The notes under the pieces: generated by a model | Seen by the model: the letters and a program-made list of their open reading frames with translations, nothing else | What the model was told of the DNA's origin: nothing | Database searches by the model: none | Virus record (IMG/VR): IMGVR_UViG_3300034104_001666 | Location: 1 to 35,536 of that record | DNA length: 35,536 nt | Source: a virus | Direction: 5' to 3' (one strand) | Made by a program: the position numbers and the translations under genes | Shown: positions 21,599 to 27,944 of the stretch, one piece after another | Numbering within the stretch: position 1 is the stretch's first letter | How the letters are laid out: each line of letters opens with the position of its first letter

Positions 21599-22214
21599 TT
21601 TCTTTTCAGGTACAGGATCATCAACGCAAGCGTTCAAGGATGCAGGTCATACTGTTATTACCTTTGAGCTAGATGATTTCTTTGAGGCAACTGAACACGC
21701 TAACGTCTTTGACCTTAACGCTGCAGATTTGATTGCTAAGTATGGTCAGCCTGACTTTGTATGGGCAAGCCCACCTTGTACCGCCTTTAGCGTGGCCTCG
21801 ATGGGCCACCATTGGGGCGGTGGAGCTAAGGCATATCAGCCTAAGACTGAGGCAGCAAGGGTAAGCCAAGACCTTGTGGCACACACACGCCAGCTTATCG
21901 CTGACCTTAACCCTACTAAGGGCTGGCTGATGGAGAACCCAAGAGGTATGCTACGTAAGCTACCGGTAGTCGAAGGGTTGCCACGCACGACAGTTACCTA
22001 TTGTACCTATGGCGATGGTCGTATGAAACCTACAGATCTGTGGGGAGTAGTACCTAACTGGACACCACGCACGATGTGTAAGAATGGTATGCCTTGCCAC
22101 GAAGCTGCGCCAAGAGGGGCTAAGACTGGTACTCAAGGGCTTAAGGGAGCAAGAGAAAGATCGCGTGTTCCTTACGAATTAGGGGAAGAAATCTTAGCAG
22201 CTCTGCTACAATAA
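21585..22214 (+). CDS. C5-cytosine DNA methyltransferase
   Basis: This encodes 209 residues. Motif I is DFFSGTGSSTQAF at the N-terminus, motif IV is ASPPCTAFS with the catalytic Cys, motif VI is the phage-type ENPRG, and a TVTYCTYG block follows. A short target-recognition region with several Cys/His lies before the C-terminal ELGEEILAALLQ. The protein is smaller than bacterial enzymes but typical for phage solitary methyltransferases. It is the last gene of the rightward operon, directly before the terminator. Likely role: protection of phage DNA or a change of the modification pattern. Confidence 0.88.
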   Translation: MIVFDFFSGTGSSTQAFKDAGHTVITFELDDFFEATEHANVFDLNAADLIAKYGQPDFVWASPPCTAFSVASMGHHWGGGAKAYQPKTEAARVSQDLVAHTRQLIADLNPTKGWLMENPRGMLRKLPVVEGLPRTTVTYCTYGDGRMKPTDLWGVVPNWTPRTMCKNGMPCHEAAPRGAKTGTQGLKGARERSRVPYELGEEILAALLQ

Positions 22215-22236
22215 TCTTACCTCCTAAGTAACACAG

Positions 22237-22270
22237 CCCTCGCAGGTTTTACCTCTTTCTCCTGCGAGGG
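22237..22270 (+). terminator. Intrinsic terminator between convergent operons
   Basis: A perfect 10-bp stem, CCCTCGCAGG with CCTGCGAGGG, 14-base loop, followed on the plus strand by TTTTACTT. It ends the rightward operon 23 bases after the stop. It could also slow leftward transcripts, though no U-run is present on that side. Confidence 0.85.
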
Positions 22271-22280
22271 TTTTACTTGG

Positions 22281-22874
22281 TCACTGGTAACTTTCAAATA
22301 TGTGTAGCCCTAGTTTTGGCAATACACAATTACGCAACACCTGCCGCTTATTAGGTAGCTTATAGTTACTGAGATCAAAGCCGTGCAATTCTGACAACTG
22401 AGGAATCTGAGCTGAACGAATCTTATCCTTTTCAAAGTCAGCGTCTGGTATTTCATAGTTAGCCCAGAAGTAATGACGCTGCATATCCTTGGTAGGTTTA
22501 ATAAGTGGCTCATAATATGGCTTAACATTTTCCACTACCCAGCCACACTTAGCGTTAGCTTGTAAGAATAGAATTTCTTGATAGAGTTTCATATCAGGAT
22601 AGACAGGTTCTACGCCACGATAACGGACCCCTATGTTTTGTCTAAAACTACTATGGCTTTGACACGGTGGGCTAGACCAAATAAAATCAAACTCAGTAAA
22701 ATGATTAGCTAAATACTCGTGAGCATCACCCACCACAAGCGTATCGTTTGGGTATAAGTCAGCATAGATAGCTGCGATAGCCGGATCATATTCAACAGCA
22801 GTTACCTGATGTTCGCTTGACCATAACTTACGATTTCCTCCTATGCCTGCATACAGATTGAGGACCTTCATCAT
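22281..22874 (-). CDS. Second C5-cytosine DNA methyltransferase
   Basis: This encodes 197 residues; a second ATG at 22871 is better spaced from AAGGAG. Motif I is LNLYAGIGGNRKLW, followed by an acidic AVEYDP (motif II), DAHEYL (motif III), WSSPPCQSHS (motif IV, catalytic Cys) and WVVENVKPYY (motif VI, ENV). It differs strongly from the cytosine enzyme on the other strand, so the two are unlikely to be a recent duplication. It is the last gene of the leftward replication operon. It would modify a different target sequence, broadening protection from host restriction. Confidence 0.88.
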   Translation of the reverse strand: MMKVLNLYAGIGGNRKLWSSEHQVTAVEYDPAIAAIYADLYPNDTLVVGDAHEYLANHFTEFDFIWSSPPCQSHSSFRQNIGVRYRGVEPVYPDMKLYQEILFLQANAKCGWVVENVKPYYEPLIKPTKDMQRHYFWANYEIPDADFEKDKIRSAQIPQLSELHGFDLSNYKLPNKRQVLRNCVLPKLGLHIFESYQ

Positions 22875-22880
22875 TTCTCC

Positions 22881-23060
22881 TTATTGTTTTTTGTTATCGT
22901 AACTGTACATACCAGGGCCGGGGATAAAAGTTCCACTGTTCCACTTACGAACGCATACTTGCTGGCATCCAGTACATAACACAGTTTCTTCAGGGTCACT
23001 CATCTTGCGTGTGACTTCACGCGTAGTGTAACAGGTAGGACATTCATACTCATAGATCAT
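22881..23060 (-). CDS. FmdB-like zinc-ribbon protein
   Basis: This encodes 59 residues, beginning MIYEYECPTCYTTREVTRKM, with a second CTGC pair at about 29-32 and a C-terminal GPGMYSYDNKKQ. The YEYECPTC start, second CxxC and glycine-rich end are the layout of the FmdB-type regulatory zinc ribbons. The start overlaps the upstream stop by 4 bases. Likely a small transcription-associated or nucleic-acid-binding factor. Confidence 0.75.
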   Translation of the reverse strand: MIYEYECPTCYTTREVTRKMSDPEETVLCTGCQQVCVRKWNSGTFIPGPGMYSYDNKKQ

Positions 23061-23440
23061 AACTTGATAGCCTCACTTATATCGAGATAACCTACTAACT
23101 TATCTACCTTATAACGGTTAGAGAACTCACTTGTAGCTGGCATACGCTGCGTTACCCAGTTGGGTTCAGGTACATCCATCAAGTCAAAGGAATAGATACC
23201 TTGTGGAGTAGAGTTAATATAGAAGGGTAGTAGGTCACGCTCTGCTGACTGAGTGATGAGCTTCTTATACTTCATCTCTTCTATAAGTAGCGTATCATAA
23301 TGGGTATAGCGACACTTCAACTCTATGTAGTGACCAGCCTTGACGCTGATACAATCGAAGGCATCGTATACACCAGGTGACTTCTCAAGATCGGGATAGA
23401 GCGAAGCTTTAAGCGTGTCAAATAATTCCTGCTCCTTCAT
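23057..23440 (-). CDS. PD-(D/E)XK-like nuclease candidate
   Basis: This encodes 127 residues from ATG at 23440, which shares bases with the sigma-factor stop. A TTG three codons upstream is unlikely. The block YDAFDCISVKAGHYIELKCR has an Asp, about ten residues, then E-L-K, matching the ExK core of PD-(D/E)XK nucleases. The rest is strand and helix with no other motif. A role in DNA repair, recombination or host DNA breakdown fits the replication operon. Only the core motif supports this. Confidence 0.55.
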   Translation of the reverse strand: MKEQELFDTLKASLYPDLEKSPGVYDAFDCISVKAGHYIELKCRYTHYDTLLIEEMKYKKLITQSAERDLLPFYINSTPQGIYSFDLMDVPEPNWVTQRMPATSEFSNRYKVDKLVGYLDISEAIKL

Positions 23441-24087
23441 TACTTCCAAGGTGTCTGCCCACCCAACTCTTCGTTGAGAGAGCGCAACGCGTTATTACAT
23501 TTACGTTCTGCAGTAGTAGCGTGACACCCAAGTACGCCACCTATCTGTGCAAGCGTGAGCGATTCGTGATAGCGCAGTACCAATACATCTCTCTCTTCAA
23601 CTTCAAGCTTAAGATAAGCACCCTTGATATCTATAAGGGTAGCAAGTAGGTTGCCACCTTCTGCTGGAGATGATGAACCTTTAGGTTGTCCATCGCGGAT
23701 CATCTCTTGTGCCTGCTCAAGTACCGTGCCATCTATGACTGAGGCAATAACAAAGGGTAGTAACTGTGCAAGGGTAGCGCCCTGATAGAACGCTTCATCA
23801 CTTGTCTGATAACCAGACTGTGCGGCCTTCTCCCTACGACAGTAACGTTCAGCGTGACGCAACATCTGCCACGCTATCTTCTGCTCGTTATGTTTGCGCT
23901 TCTCAAAGTCAGGCTCATTGAGTAGTTCATTGGTCCATTCAGCTCGCTTGGCGGCCCAGAGCAGACACTCCTGCTTTACATCGTTCTTCTCTACAAACTT
24001 CTGATACCTTCGGTATGCGGTGTTAGCTACCGATGGAGCTATGTCGTAGATAGATGGATGTATTTCAGTCACGAGGCCAGTTTCCAT
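23440..24087 (-). CDS. Sigma-70-family RNA polymerase sigma factor
   Basis: This encodes 215 residues. A region-2-like segment lies near residues 33-95 (DVKQECLLWAAKRAEW and further helices to ERYCRREKAA). The C-terminal region 4 is clear: LEVEERDVLVLRYHESLTLA, then a helix-turn-helix (IGGVLGCHATTAERKCNNAL). A long variable linker lies between. The region-2 fit is weaker than region 4, so a region-4-only regulator is an alternative. It could direct host RNA polymerase to phage promoters, such as the shared element before the leftward operons. Overlaps the gene upstream by 23 bases. Confidence 0.75.
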   Translation of the reverse strand: METGLVTEIHPSIYDIAPSVANTAYRRYQKFVEKNDVKQECLLWAAKRAEWTNELLNEPDFEKRKHNEQKIAWQMLRHAERYCRREKAAQSGYQTSDEAFYQGATLAQLLPFVIASVIDGTVLEQAQEMIRDGQPKGSSSPAEGGNLLATLIDIKGAYLKLEVEERDVLVLRYHESLTLAQIGGVLGCHATTAERKCNNALRSLNEELGGQTPWK

Positions 24088-24445
24088 CGAGTACCATCAG
24101 CGCAATAGCTGAGTAGTTCAATAGATCTATAAAGGAATCGCGTAAGCTTTCATTCTCTGGCGTTGCACCTGAGTCAATGAGGTGATTGATACGAGCTGTC
24201 TTGTCGTGCATACGCACGCGCAGTCCGTTGAGTGGACCACCTGGCGACAGACTGATGTTTGTCGGACCGTAATCTTTGTGCTTACTGAGGAGTAAGTTAC
24301 CTGCTGAGTCGAGTACTTCCCACATATCTGCGGCAAACTGATTCACCTCGTTGGTATCGGGCGTAGGGTTATCGTCTCGCTTCGCTGATCCTGCCGGATG
24401 ATCTGGAACCCAGCCTCTTGCAATAGCATTATGGTATTCAGCCAT
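24065..24445 (-). CDS. Nucleotide-modification-associated domain protein (Nmad1/DUF1599-like)
   Basis: This encodes 126 residues. The pattern KHKDYGPTNISLSPGGPL, then LRVRMHDKTARINHLID, then ESLRDSFIDLLNYSAIALMV is that of the DUF1599/Nmad1 domain, reported next to nucleotide and DNA modification genes in phages. Its biochemical role is not settled. It may bind or process modified nucleotides. It lies between primase and sigma genes, and the phage carries three DNA methyltransferases, so a link to base modification is possible but inferred. Confidence 0.7.
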   Translation of the reverse strand: MAEYHNAIARGWVPDHPAGSAKRDDNPTPDTNEVNQFAADMWEVLDSAGNLLLSKHKDYGPTNISLSPGGPLNGLRVRMHDKTARINHLIDSGATPENESLRDSFIDLLNYSAIALMVLDGNWPRD

Positions 24446-24451
24446 TCGTCT

Positions 24452-25102
24452 CTACTCACCCTTCTCACCTATAAGCAATGCTCGCGTTGCATCTGCACCG
24501 TAAGCCAAATAATAATCATTGATATCCATACCTGGTGGTAGTGTAACAATAGTTGAGTTTAATATCTCGTTAGCCACACGCTTAGCAAACTCCATTCCAG
24601 GGTTGGATCCATCTTCTTTAATGTCGTTATCGCCCACCACATACACCGTGTCGTAGCCATTGAATAGCTTGGCAAAGTGTGGCTTCCAAGCCTGCACTCC
24701 TGGTACTCCTACCGCTGGTATACCTAGTACACCGCTAGTAATGACGGCATCTAGCTCACCTTCACAAACCACAATATGCGGTGACATAGTGAGTATGTCG
24801 GTGACATTGTAAAGGTGTGCCTTCTGCCCTACCGGACTTCCATACTTAGGCTTACCATCATCTAACCTACGAAACTTGTAGCCTACGCAATGGTTCATTG
24901 CAGTAATGTAGGGAATGGATATCCAACCCTCATACATCTCGTGACCATTGATAGGATCGGTAATGGTACCGAGCTGGAACCTAGCTGCTACCTGCTCAGA
25001 TATCCCACGTTCGAGTAGCGCGACGATTGCCTCTGGACTTATTTCCTGAGCGTATCGTTGCGCCGCTTCCAGCTGCAATTTCGATTGCGCGTTTGAGGCC
25101 AT
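24452..25102 (-). CDS. Toprim (primase-type) protein, C-terminal half of a split primase
   Basis: This encodes 216 residues. After a helical start (QLEAAQRYAQEISPEAIVAL) come a SIPYI block and a YKFRRLDDGKPKYGSP segment typical of DnaG-like primases. The Toprim motifs follow: VVCEGELDAVI (catalytic Glu114) and VVGDNDIKEDG (Asp158 and Asp160). It would synthesise RNA primers with the CHC2 zinc-finger protein encoded just upstream. The two reading frames overlap by 107 bases, with this frame +1 to the zinc finger, so either separate subunits or a frameshift fusion is possible. The N-terminal about 35 residues are the overlapped part. Confidence 0.85.
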   Translation of the reverse strand: MASNAQSKLQLEAAQRYAQEISPEAIVALLERGISEQVAARFQLGTITDPINGHEMYEGWISIPYITAMNHCVGYKFRRLDDGKPKYGSPVGQKAHLYNVTDILTMSPHIVVCEGELDAVITSGVLGIPAVGVPGVQAWKPHFAKLFNGYDTVYVVGDNDIKEDGSNPGMEFAKRVANEILNSTIVTLPPGMDINDYYLAYGADATRALLIGEKGE

Positions 25103-25379
25103 CCTTAAACTCCAAGTTCTCTATAATGCAGACAAGGTTAGCCGCGTTCCCACCCTTACCGCAGGTAAAACAAAAGTATAAATTATCGTAGGTGTTCATA
25201 GATGCTGATGCTCTACTGTCATTGTGCATAATGCACTTGACTGATACATCTTTACCCTGTCGTACCTGTCCCCCATAGTGGGAAACGATAGCCTCTATCG
25301 GTATATCATTGGCGTCGACGTCACCTTTATAGCCTCTGGTCTTACGTGACCTGTCCCAGTTCGATGTTGACACGGACAC
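24996..25379 (-). CDS. CHC2 zinc-finger primase domain, N-terminal half of a split primase
   Basis: This encodes 127 residues from GTG at 25379; a second GTG at 25373 is better spaced from AAGGGG. The primase zinc-binding domain has IEAIVSHYGG, then Cys49, His52 (KCIMHNDSRASASMN), and Cys70 and Cys73 (YFCFTCGKGGNAANLV). It recognises template DNA for the Toprim partner. The C-terminus is basic (RSGNKSRGNRRATR) and overlaps the Toprim gene in another frame. Its start also lies within the upstream Cys-rich gene. Confidence 0.85.
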   Translation of the reverse strand: MSVSTSNWDRSRKTRGYKGDVDANDIPIEAIVSHYGGQVRQGKDVSVKCIMHNDSRASASMNTYDNLYFCFTCGKGGNAANLVCIIENLEFKDGLKRAIEIAAGSGATIRSGNKSRGNRRATRTWDI

Positions 25380-25426
25380 CCCTTACAATCGTCGTGCTCT
25401 TTATTCCTGCAGCTCAGGCAAATCAT
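25295..25426 (-). CDS. Cys-rich micro-protein overlapping the primase start
   Basis: This encodes 43 residues with CLSC (3-6), C14, CPC (17-19) and QHRTG, a compact zinc-binding pattern (MICLSCRNKEHDDCKGCPCQ). I recall short proteins with such a C-x-C-QHR end in actinobacterial phages. The ATG overlaps the upstream stop. Eighty-five bases are shared with the primase zinc-finger gene in another frame; the last about 20 residues may be non-functional read-through. Confidence 0.55.
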   Translation of the reverse strand: MICLSCRNKEHDDCKGCPCQHRTGTGHVRPEAIKVTSTPMIYR

Positions 25427-25599
25427 TGAGGTCGAGCTTTCTTGATTGCCTCTACACTACCACCGTTAATTACTAACTGTGCGTGGGCAAGACCCCAGTT
25501 GTACGCGTTGTGTTCTGGATTAGGGTTAAGTGGATCTGGTGACTCAATCATTAGTTCTACAATTCTTTCAGCAATCTCTTGCTCAGTTAGCTGTGCCAT
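25423..25599 (-). CDS. Hypothetical protein
   Basis: This encodes 58 residues, MAQLTEQEIAERIVELMIES and so on. Helix, PDPLNPNPEHNAYNWGLAHA, helix. The NAYNWGLAHAQLVI segment looks like a packed helix. It overlaps its neighbours by 4 and 17 bases. Function unknown. Confidence 0.6.
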   Translation of the reverse strand: MAQLTEQEIAERIVELMIESPDPLNPNPEHNAYNWGLAHAQLVINGGSVEAIKKARPQ

Positions 25600-25711
25600 C
25601 TTCTGTATCCTCTACTGGTAGTTCTTCTTCAACTGGTACGACTTCTTGTACAGGTGCGTTAGGATCTACCGGACCTGTTGATGTGCTGATAATTCCTTCT
25701 GGTGTTGGCAT
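25583..25711 (-). CDS. Acidic Pro/Val-rich micro-protein
   Basis: This encodes 42 residues (MPTPEGIISTSTGPVDPNAP and so on), ending in an acidic EDTEDGTAN, probably disordered. AAGGAGAAGTAA lies directly before the ATG. Function not recognised. Strong acidity could suit an inhibitor of a DNA-binding protein, but that is speculation. Confidence 0.5.
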   Translation of the reverse strand: MPTPEGIISTSTGPVDPNAPVQEVVPVEEELPVEDTEDGTAN

Positions 25712-25849
25712 TTACTTCTCCTTAGTTTTGAGGGTTTTATTAAGTTGTTTTAGTTCTTTGAGGATAGCAAACAAAGCTATCGTAGTACCTTCTTCAGTGC
25801 CTTCAAAGTCATAGTATTCACTAAGTGTGTATATATCTTCACGCTTCAT
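25712..25849 (-). CDS. Small hypothetical protein
   Basis: This encodes 45 residues, MKREDIYTLSEYYDFEGTEE and so on, ending in a basic helix (LKELKQLNKTLKTKEK). It overlaps the resolvase-like gene stop by 4 bases and has GAGAAGCA before its ATG. No family recognised. Confidence 0.55.
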   Translation of the reverse strand: MKREDIYTLSEYYDFEGTEEGTTIALFAILKELKQLNKTLKTKEK

Positions 25850-26196
25850 TGCTTCTCCTTTAACCATTGTGCTAGGTCCTGTATGACCCAGGCTTGATCT
25901 ATTGAAGCGTTGCGACGCTTAACTATCACATAGGAAAGTGGCACTTCCCCAATACCACGAGCCTTAGCGTAGTTAAGCGCCTCAACTTGAGCTTCTCTCC
26001 AGAACTGAGGCAACGAAAGTGTCTGCCGGTTCTTGAGTTCAAGGATGTAAGTCTGGCCTGCGATAACAGTTACGATGTCGCCTTCATCCTTTGCCCCAGC
26101 TTTAGTCAAACGCTCCGCAACTGCGCCCATCTTACGCAGCCACTTCATCACATCTGTCTCAAACTGAGAACCCTTAGTCTTGTTGTACTGACTCAT
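25846..26196 (-). CDS. Holliday-junction-resolvase-like PD-(D/E)XK nuclease
   Basis: This encodes 116 residues. KGSQFETDVMKWLRKMGA at the N-terminus (Glu14), GDIVTVIAGQTYILELKNRQ (Asp, then E-L-K) and a following helix (QFWREAQVEALNYAKARG) match small archaeal-Hjc-like or VRR-type resolvases. The enzyme would resolve recombination intermediates or branched replication DNA before packaging. It sits two genes downstream of the helicase. A restriction-like endonuclease is an alternative with the same core. Confidence 0.75.
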   Translation of the reverse strand: MSQYNKTKGSQFETDVMKWLRKMGAVAERLTKAGAKDEGDIVTVIAGQTYILELKNRQTLSLPQFWREAQVEALNYAKARGIGEVPLSYVIVKRRNASIDQAWVIQDLAQWLKEKQ

Positions 26197-26386
26197 CTAC
26201 CAGTACTACCTTGTTGATCTTATAGACAACATTACCTTCTTCATCCTTAACCAATTCAACGATACCGGATTGTAGTAAGGCACCAACGAAGTTGGTAAGA
26301 TCCACCTTGAGTGCATCGACATCTGCACGTAGTGCGTCCACCTTGATATTATCTCGGTACTTATTTGATAGCTTCTCTTCGCTCAT
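26174..26386 (-). CDS. Hypothetical protein between helicase and resolvase
   Basis: This encodes 70 residues, MSEEKLSNKYRDNIKVDALR and so on. A coiled-coil-like N-terminus with heptad spacing (VDALRADVDALKVDL) is followed by a small strand segment (VELVKDEEGNVVYKIN). It could be an oligomerising accessory factor for either neighbour. It overlaps both by a few to 23 bases. No family recognised. Confidence 0.65.
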   Translation of the reverse strand: MSEEKLSNKYRDNIKVDALRADVDALKVDLTNFVGALLQSGIVELVKDEEGNVVYKINKVVLVDESVQQD

Positions 26387-27261
26387 ACTTCTATCTCATT
26401 TCCATATTCATCTTGTGGTATGTAGGGACCATTGTACCCATAACGAGCATCCCTTTGTAGCATTGCACCAAAGGCATCCTTGTCTGTGATTTGACAGGCT
26501 CCGTAATTAACAGCTAGTCCAACATAATCTGAGGCATCAGCTGTGTGTGGACCGAAGCGGTTCTTCACAGCTGCAATATTCAGTTCTCCGTTGAACGGAT
26601 CGTAACCTAGAGTAAGGATGAGTGCCGGTAATTGGCTCACCTTGCCGTGAATAGCACGGCGTGCAGGTGGCTTCGTCGGTGATCCATACTCTGACTGCTC
26701 TGATACGTGGTGCAATACCAGTACACAGGCTTCGGTCTTACGTGCCATATCGTGAAGCTCCATCATAATAGCTCGCAGTCCAGCCCATTCGTTATCTGTC
26801 TCTGCTGCTACGTTCATCAAGTTATCTATAACGATTAACTCTGGTGCCTGTCCGTATAGCTCTACGTAGGCCTTGATCTCTAACTCAATATCATCTAGTG
26901 ATGGTGATGAATCAAAGACCCATTTGATGTGCTTCAGTTTGTCAAAGTGCTTATCGTAATAGTGGCTATCCATAGATAGGTTCTGCTCAACTGCTGTCTG
27001 GTTATGACCTGATGAGTAAGCCGCAGCTCGCATCATCACGGTAGTAGTATCAGTATCAGCTGAGAAGAATAGTGTAGGTACATCTGCCTTGATTGAATAG
27101 ATCAAAGCAAACATAGACTTACCCGCGTTAGGCGCGGCTGCAACCATACAGACTTGTCCTCTCCGGAACTTTATCTGCTTGTCTGCTAACCCTTTCCACA
27201 CATCAGGTAGAGGTGTCGCTTTGGTGAGTACTGTTCCCCAAGCTCTCTGCAAGGTCAGCAA
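26383..27261 (-). CDS. DnaB-like replicative helicase / RecA-fold ATPase
   Basis: This encodes 292 residues. Walker A is AAAPNAGKSMFAL (about 41-53), a DnaB-type FFSADTDT follows, Walker B is ELIVIDNLMNV, then come VLVLHHVSE and a C-terminal VKNRFGPHT. Only the ATPase domain is present, without the DnaB N-terminal domain, as in many small phage helicases. It would unwind DNA with the primase encoded downstream. The start is uncertain: TTG at 27261 lies 59 bases inside the WhiB gene, and no strong ribosome site or ATG is seen nearby, so translation may be coupled. Confidence 0.85.
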   Translation of the reverse strand: MLTLQRAWGTVLTKATPLPDVWKGLADKQIKFRRGQVCMVAAAPNAGKSMFALIYSIKADVPTLFFSADTDTTTVMMRAAAYSSGHNQTAVEQNLSMDSHYYDKHFDKLKHIKWVFDSSPSLDDIELEIKAYVELYGQAPELIVIDNLMNVAAETDNEWAGLRAIMMELHDMARKTEACVLVLHHVSEQSEYGSPTKPPARRAIHGKVSQLPALILTLGYDPFNGELNIAAVKNRFGPHTADASDYVGLAVNYGACQITDKDAFGAMLQRDARYGYNGPYIPQDEYGNEIEV

Positions 27262-27541
27262 TGCCCACCTCCTCTACATTTATGTTAAGTCGTCTACGAA
27301 TAGGGCGACGATCTGCTTCAGCAAGACCGCCCCATATCCCAAATCTTTCGTGCTCTAACCCCCATCGTTGACATTCAAGTTTATGAATACAACTTTTACA
27401 AATGCTCTTAGCTGTTTGACCTTCTAGTCTTTTTCCATCTGCTCCGGAAAGGTGTGTTGAACCCTTCTCTAGTTCAGGAAACCAGAAGTCTCCGCCTACT
27501 GAAGCGCAGCTTGGGTCTTCATACTCCCAAGGACCGCGCAT
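27203..27541 (-). CDS. WhiB-family iron-sulfur transcription regulator
   Basis: This encodes 112 residues from ATG at 27541. The frame is open further upstream but would run through the previous gene. Cys12, Cys48, Cys51 and Cys57 give the WhiB C...CxxCx5C cluster (DPSCAS and SICKSCIHKLEC), followed by the G[IV]WGG turn (GIWGG at 68-72) and a basic DRRPIRRRLN tail for DNA binding. The usual FFPE-like motif appears as FWFPE. WhiB proteins are restricted to actinobacteria and their phages and act with the host sigma factor. It overlaps the helicase gene by 59 bases. Confidence 0.92.
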   Translation of the reverse strand: MRGPWEYEDPSCASVGGDFWFPELEKGSTHLSGADGKRLEGQTAKSICKSCIHKLECQRWGLEHERFGIWGGLAEADRRPIRRRLNINVEEVGIADLAESLGNSTHQSDTST

Positions 27542-27545
27542 ACAA

Positions 27546-27944
27546 TTAGCGTACCCAGATAGTGTCGCACTTATCTGGTGCGCCCTTTGGTGAGGCACAC
27601 ATCCAACCCTGCCAAGGACCCTTTTGAGATGTACCTGACTTGAATGACATAGCTCCGTGCTTACACATCTTGCCACCGTCTGTTGCTGGTGCTGGTGTAC
27701 TGAACTGCGGAGGTGAGGCTACTAATGTAGCACCTGGAAAGGATTGTGCTACATTTGCAACGGCTGTAGCTAATGCGCTACCACCACCGAGTTCAGCACC
27801 TGTTGACTTGATAAGAGTTGCAACCATACCAAGATCGGCAAGGCCACTCTCTAGCTCGCGTACATCTGTTGCATAAAGATTGATAAGTGTTCCGTCAGAT
27901 AACTTATAGTTAATCTGGAACTTGGTTGTATCTGGTGCAGCCAT
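27546..27944 (-). CDS. Hypothetical replication-operon protein with a C-terminal Cys motif
   Basis: This encodes 132 residues. The N-terminal half looks like a small beta domain (TKFQINYKLSDGTLINLYAT), followed by a helix and an Ala/Pro-rich linker. The C-terminus has CKHG, GWMCASPKG and CDTIW, possibly one zinc site. The gene lies directly between a Cas4-like nuclease and the WhiB/helicase pair. A single-strand-binding or recombination-mediator role is conceivable, but I cannot assign a family. Confidence 0.7.
   Translation of the reverse strand: MAAPDTTKFQINYKLSDGTLINLYATDVRELESGLADLGMVATLIKSTGAELGGGSALATAVANVAQSFPGATLVASPPQFSTPAPATDGGKMCKHGAMSFKSGTSQKGPWQGWMCASPKGAPDKCDTIWVR

Noticed and set aside
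27542-27676. Upstream extension of the WhiB gene
   Set aside because: It lies wholly inside the preceding gene in another frame and adds no WhiB-like sequence. The domain begins at the ATG at 27541.
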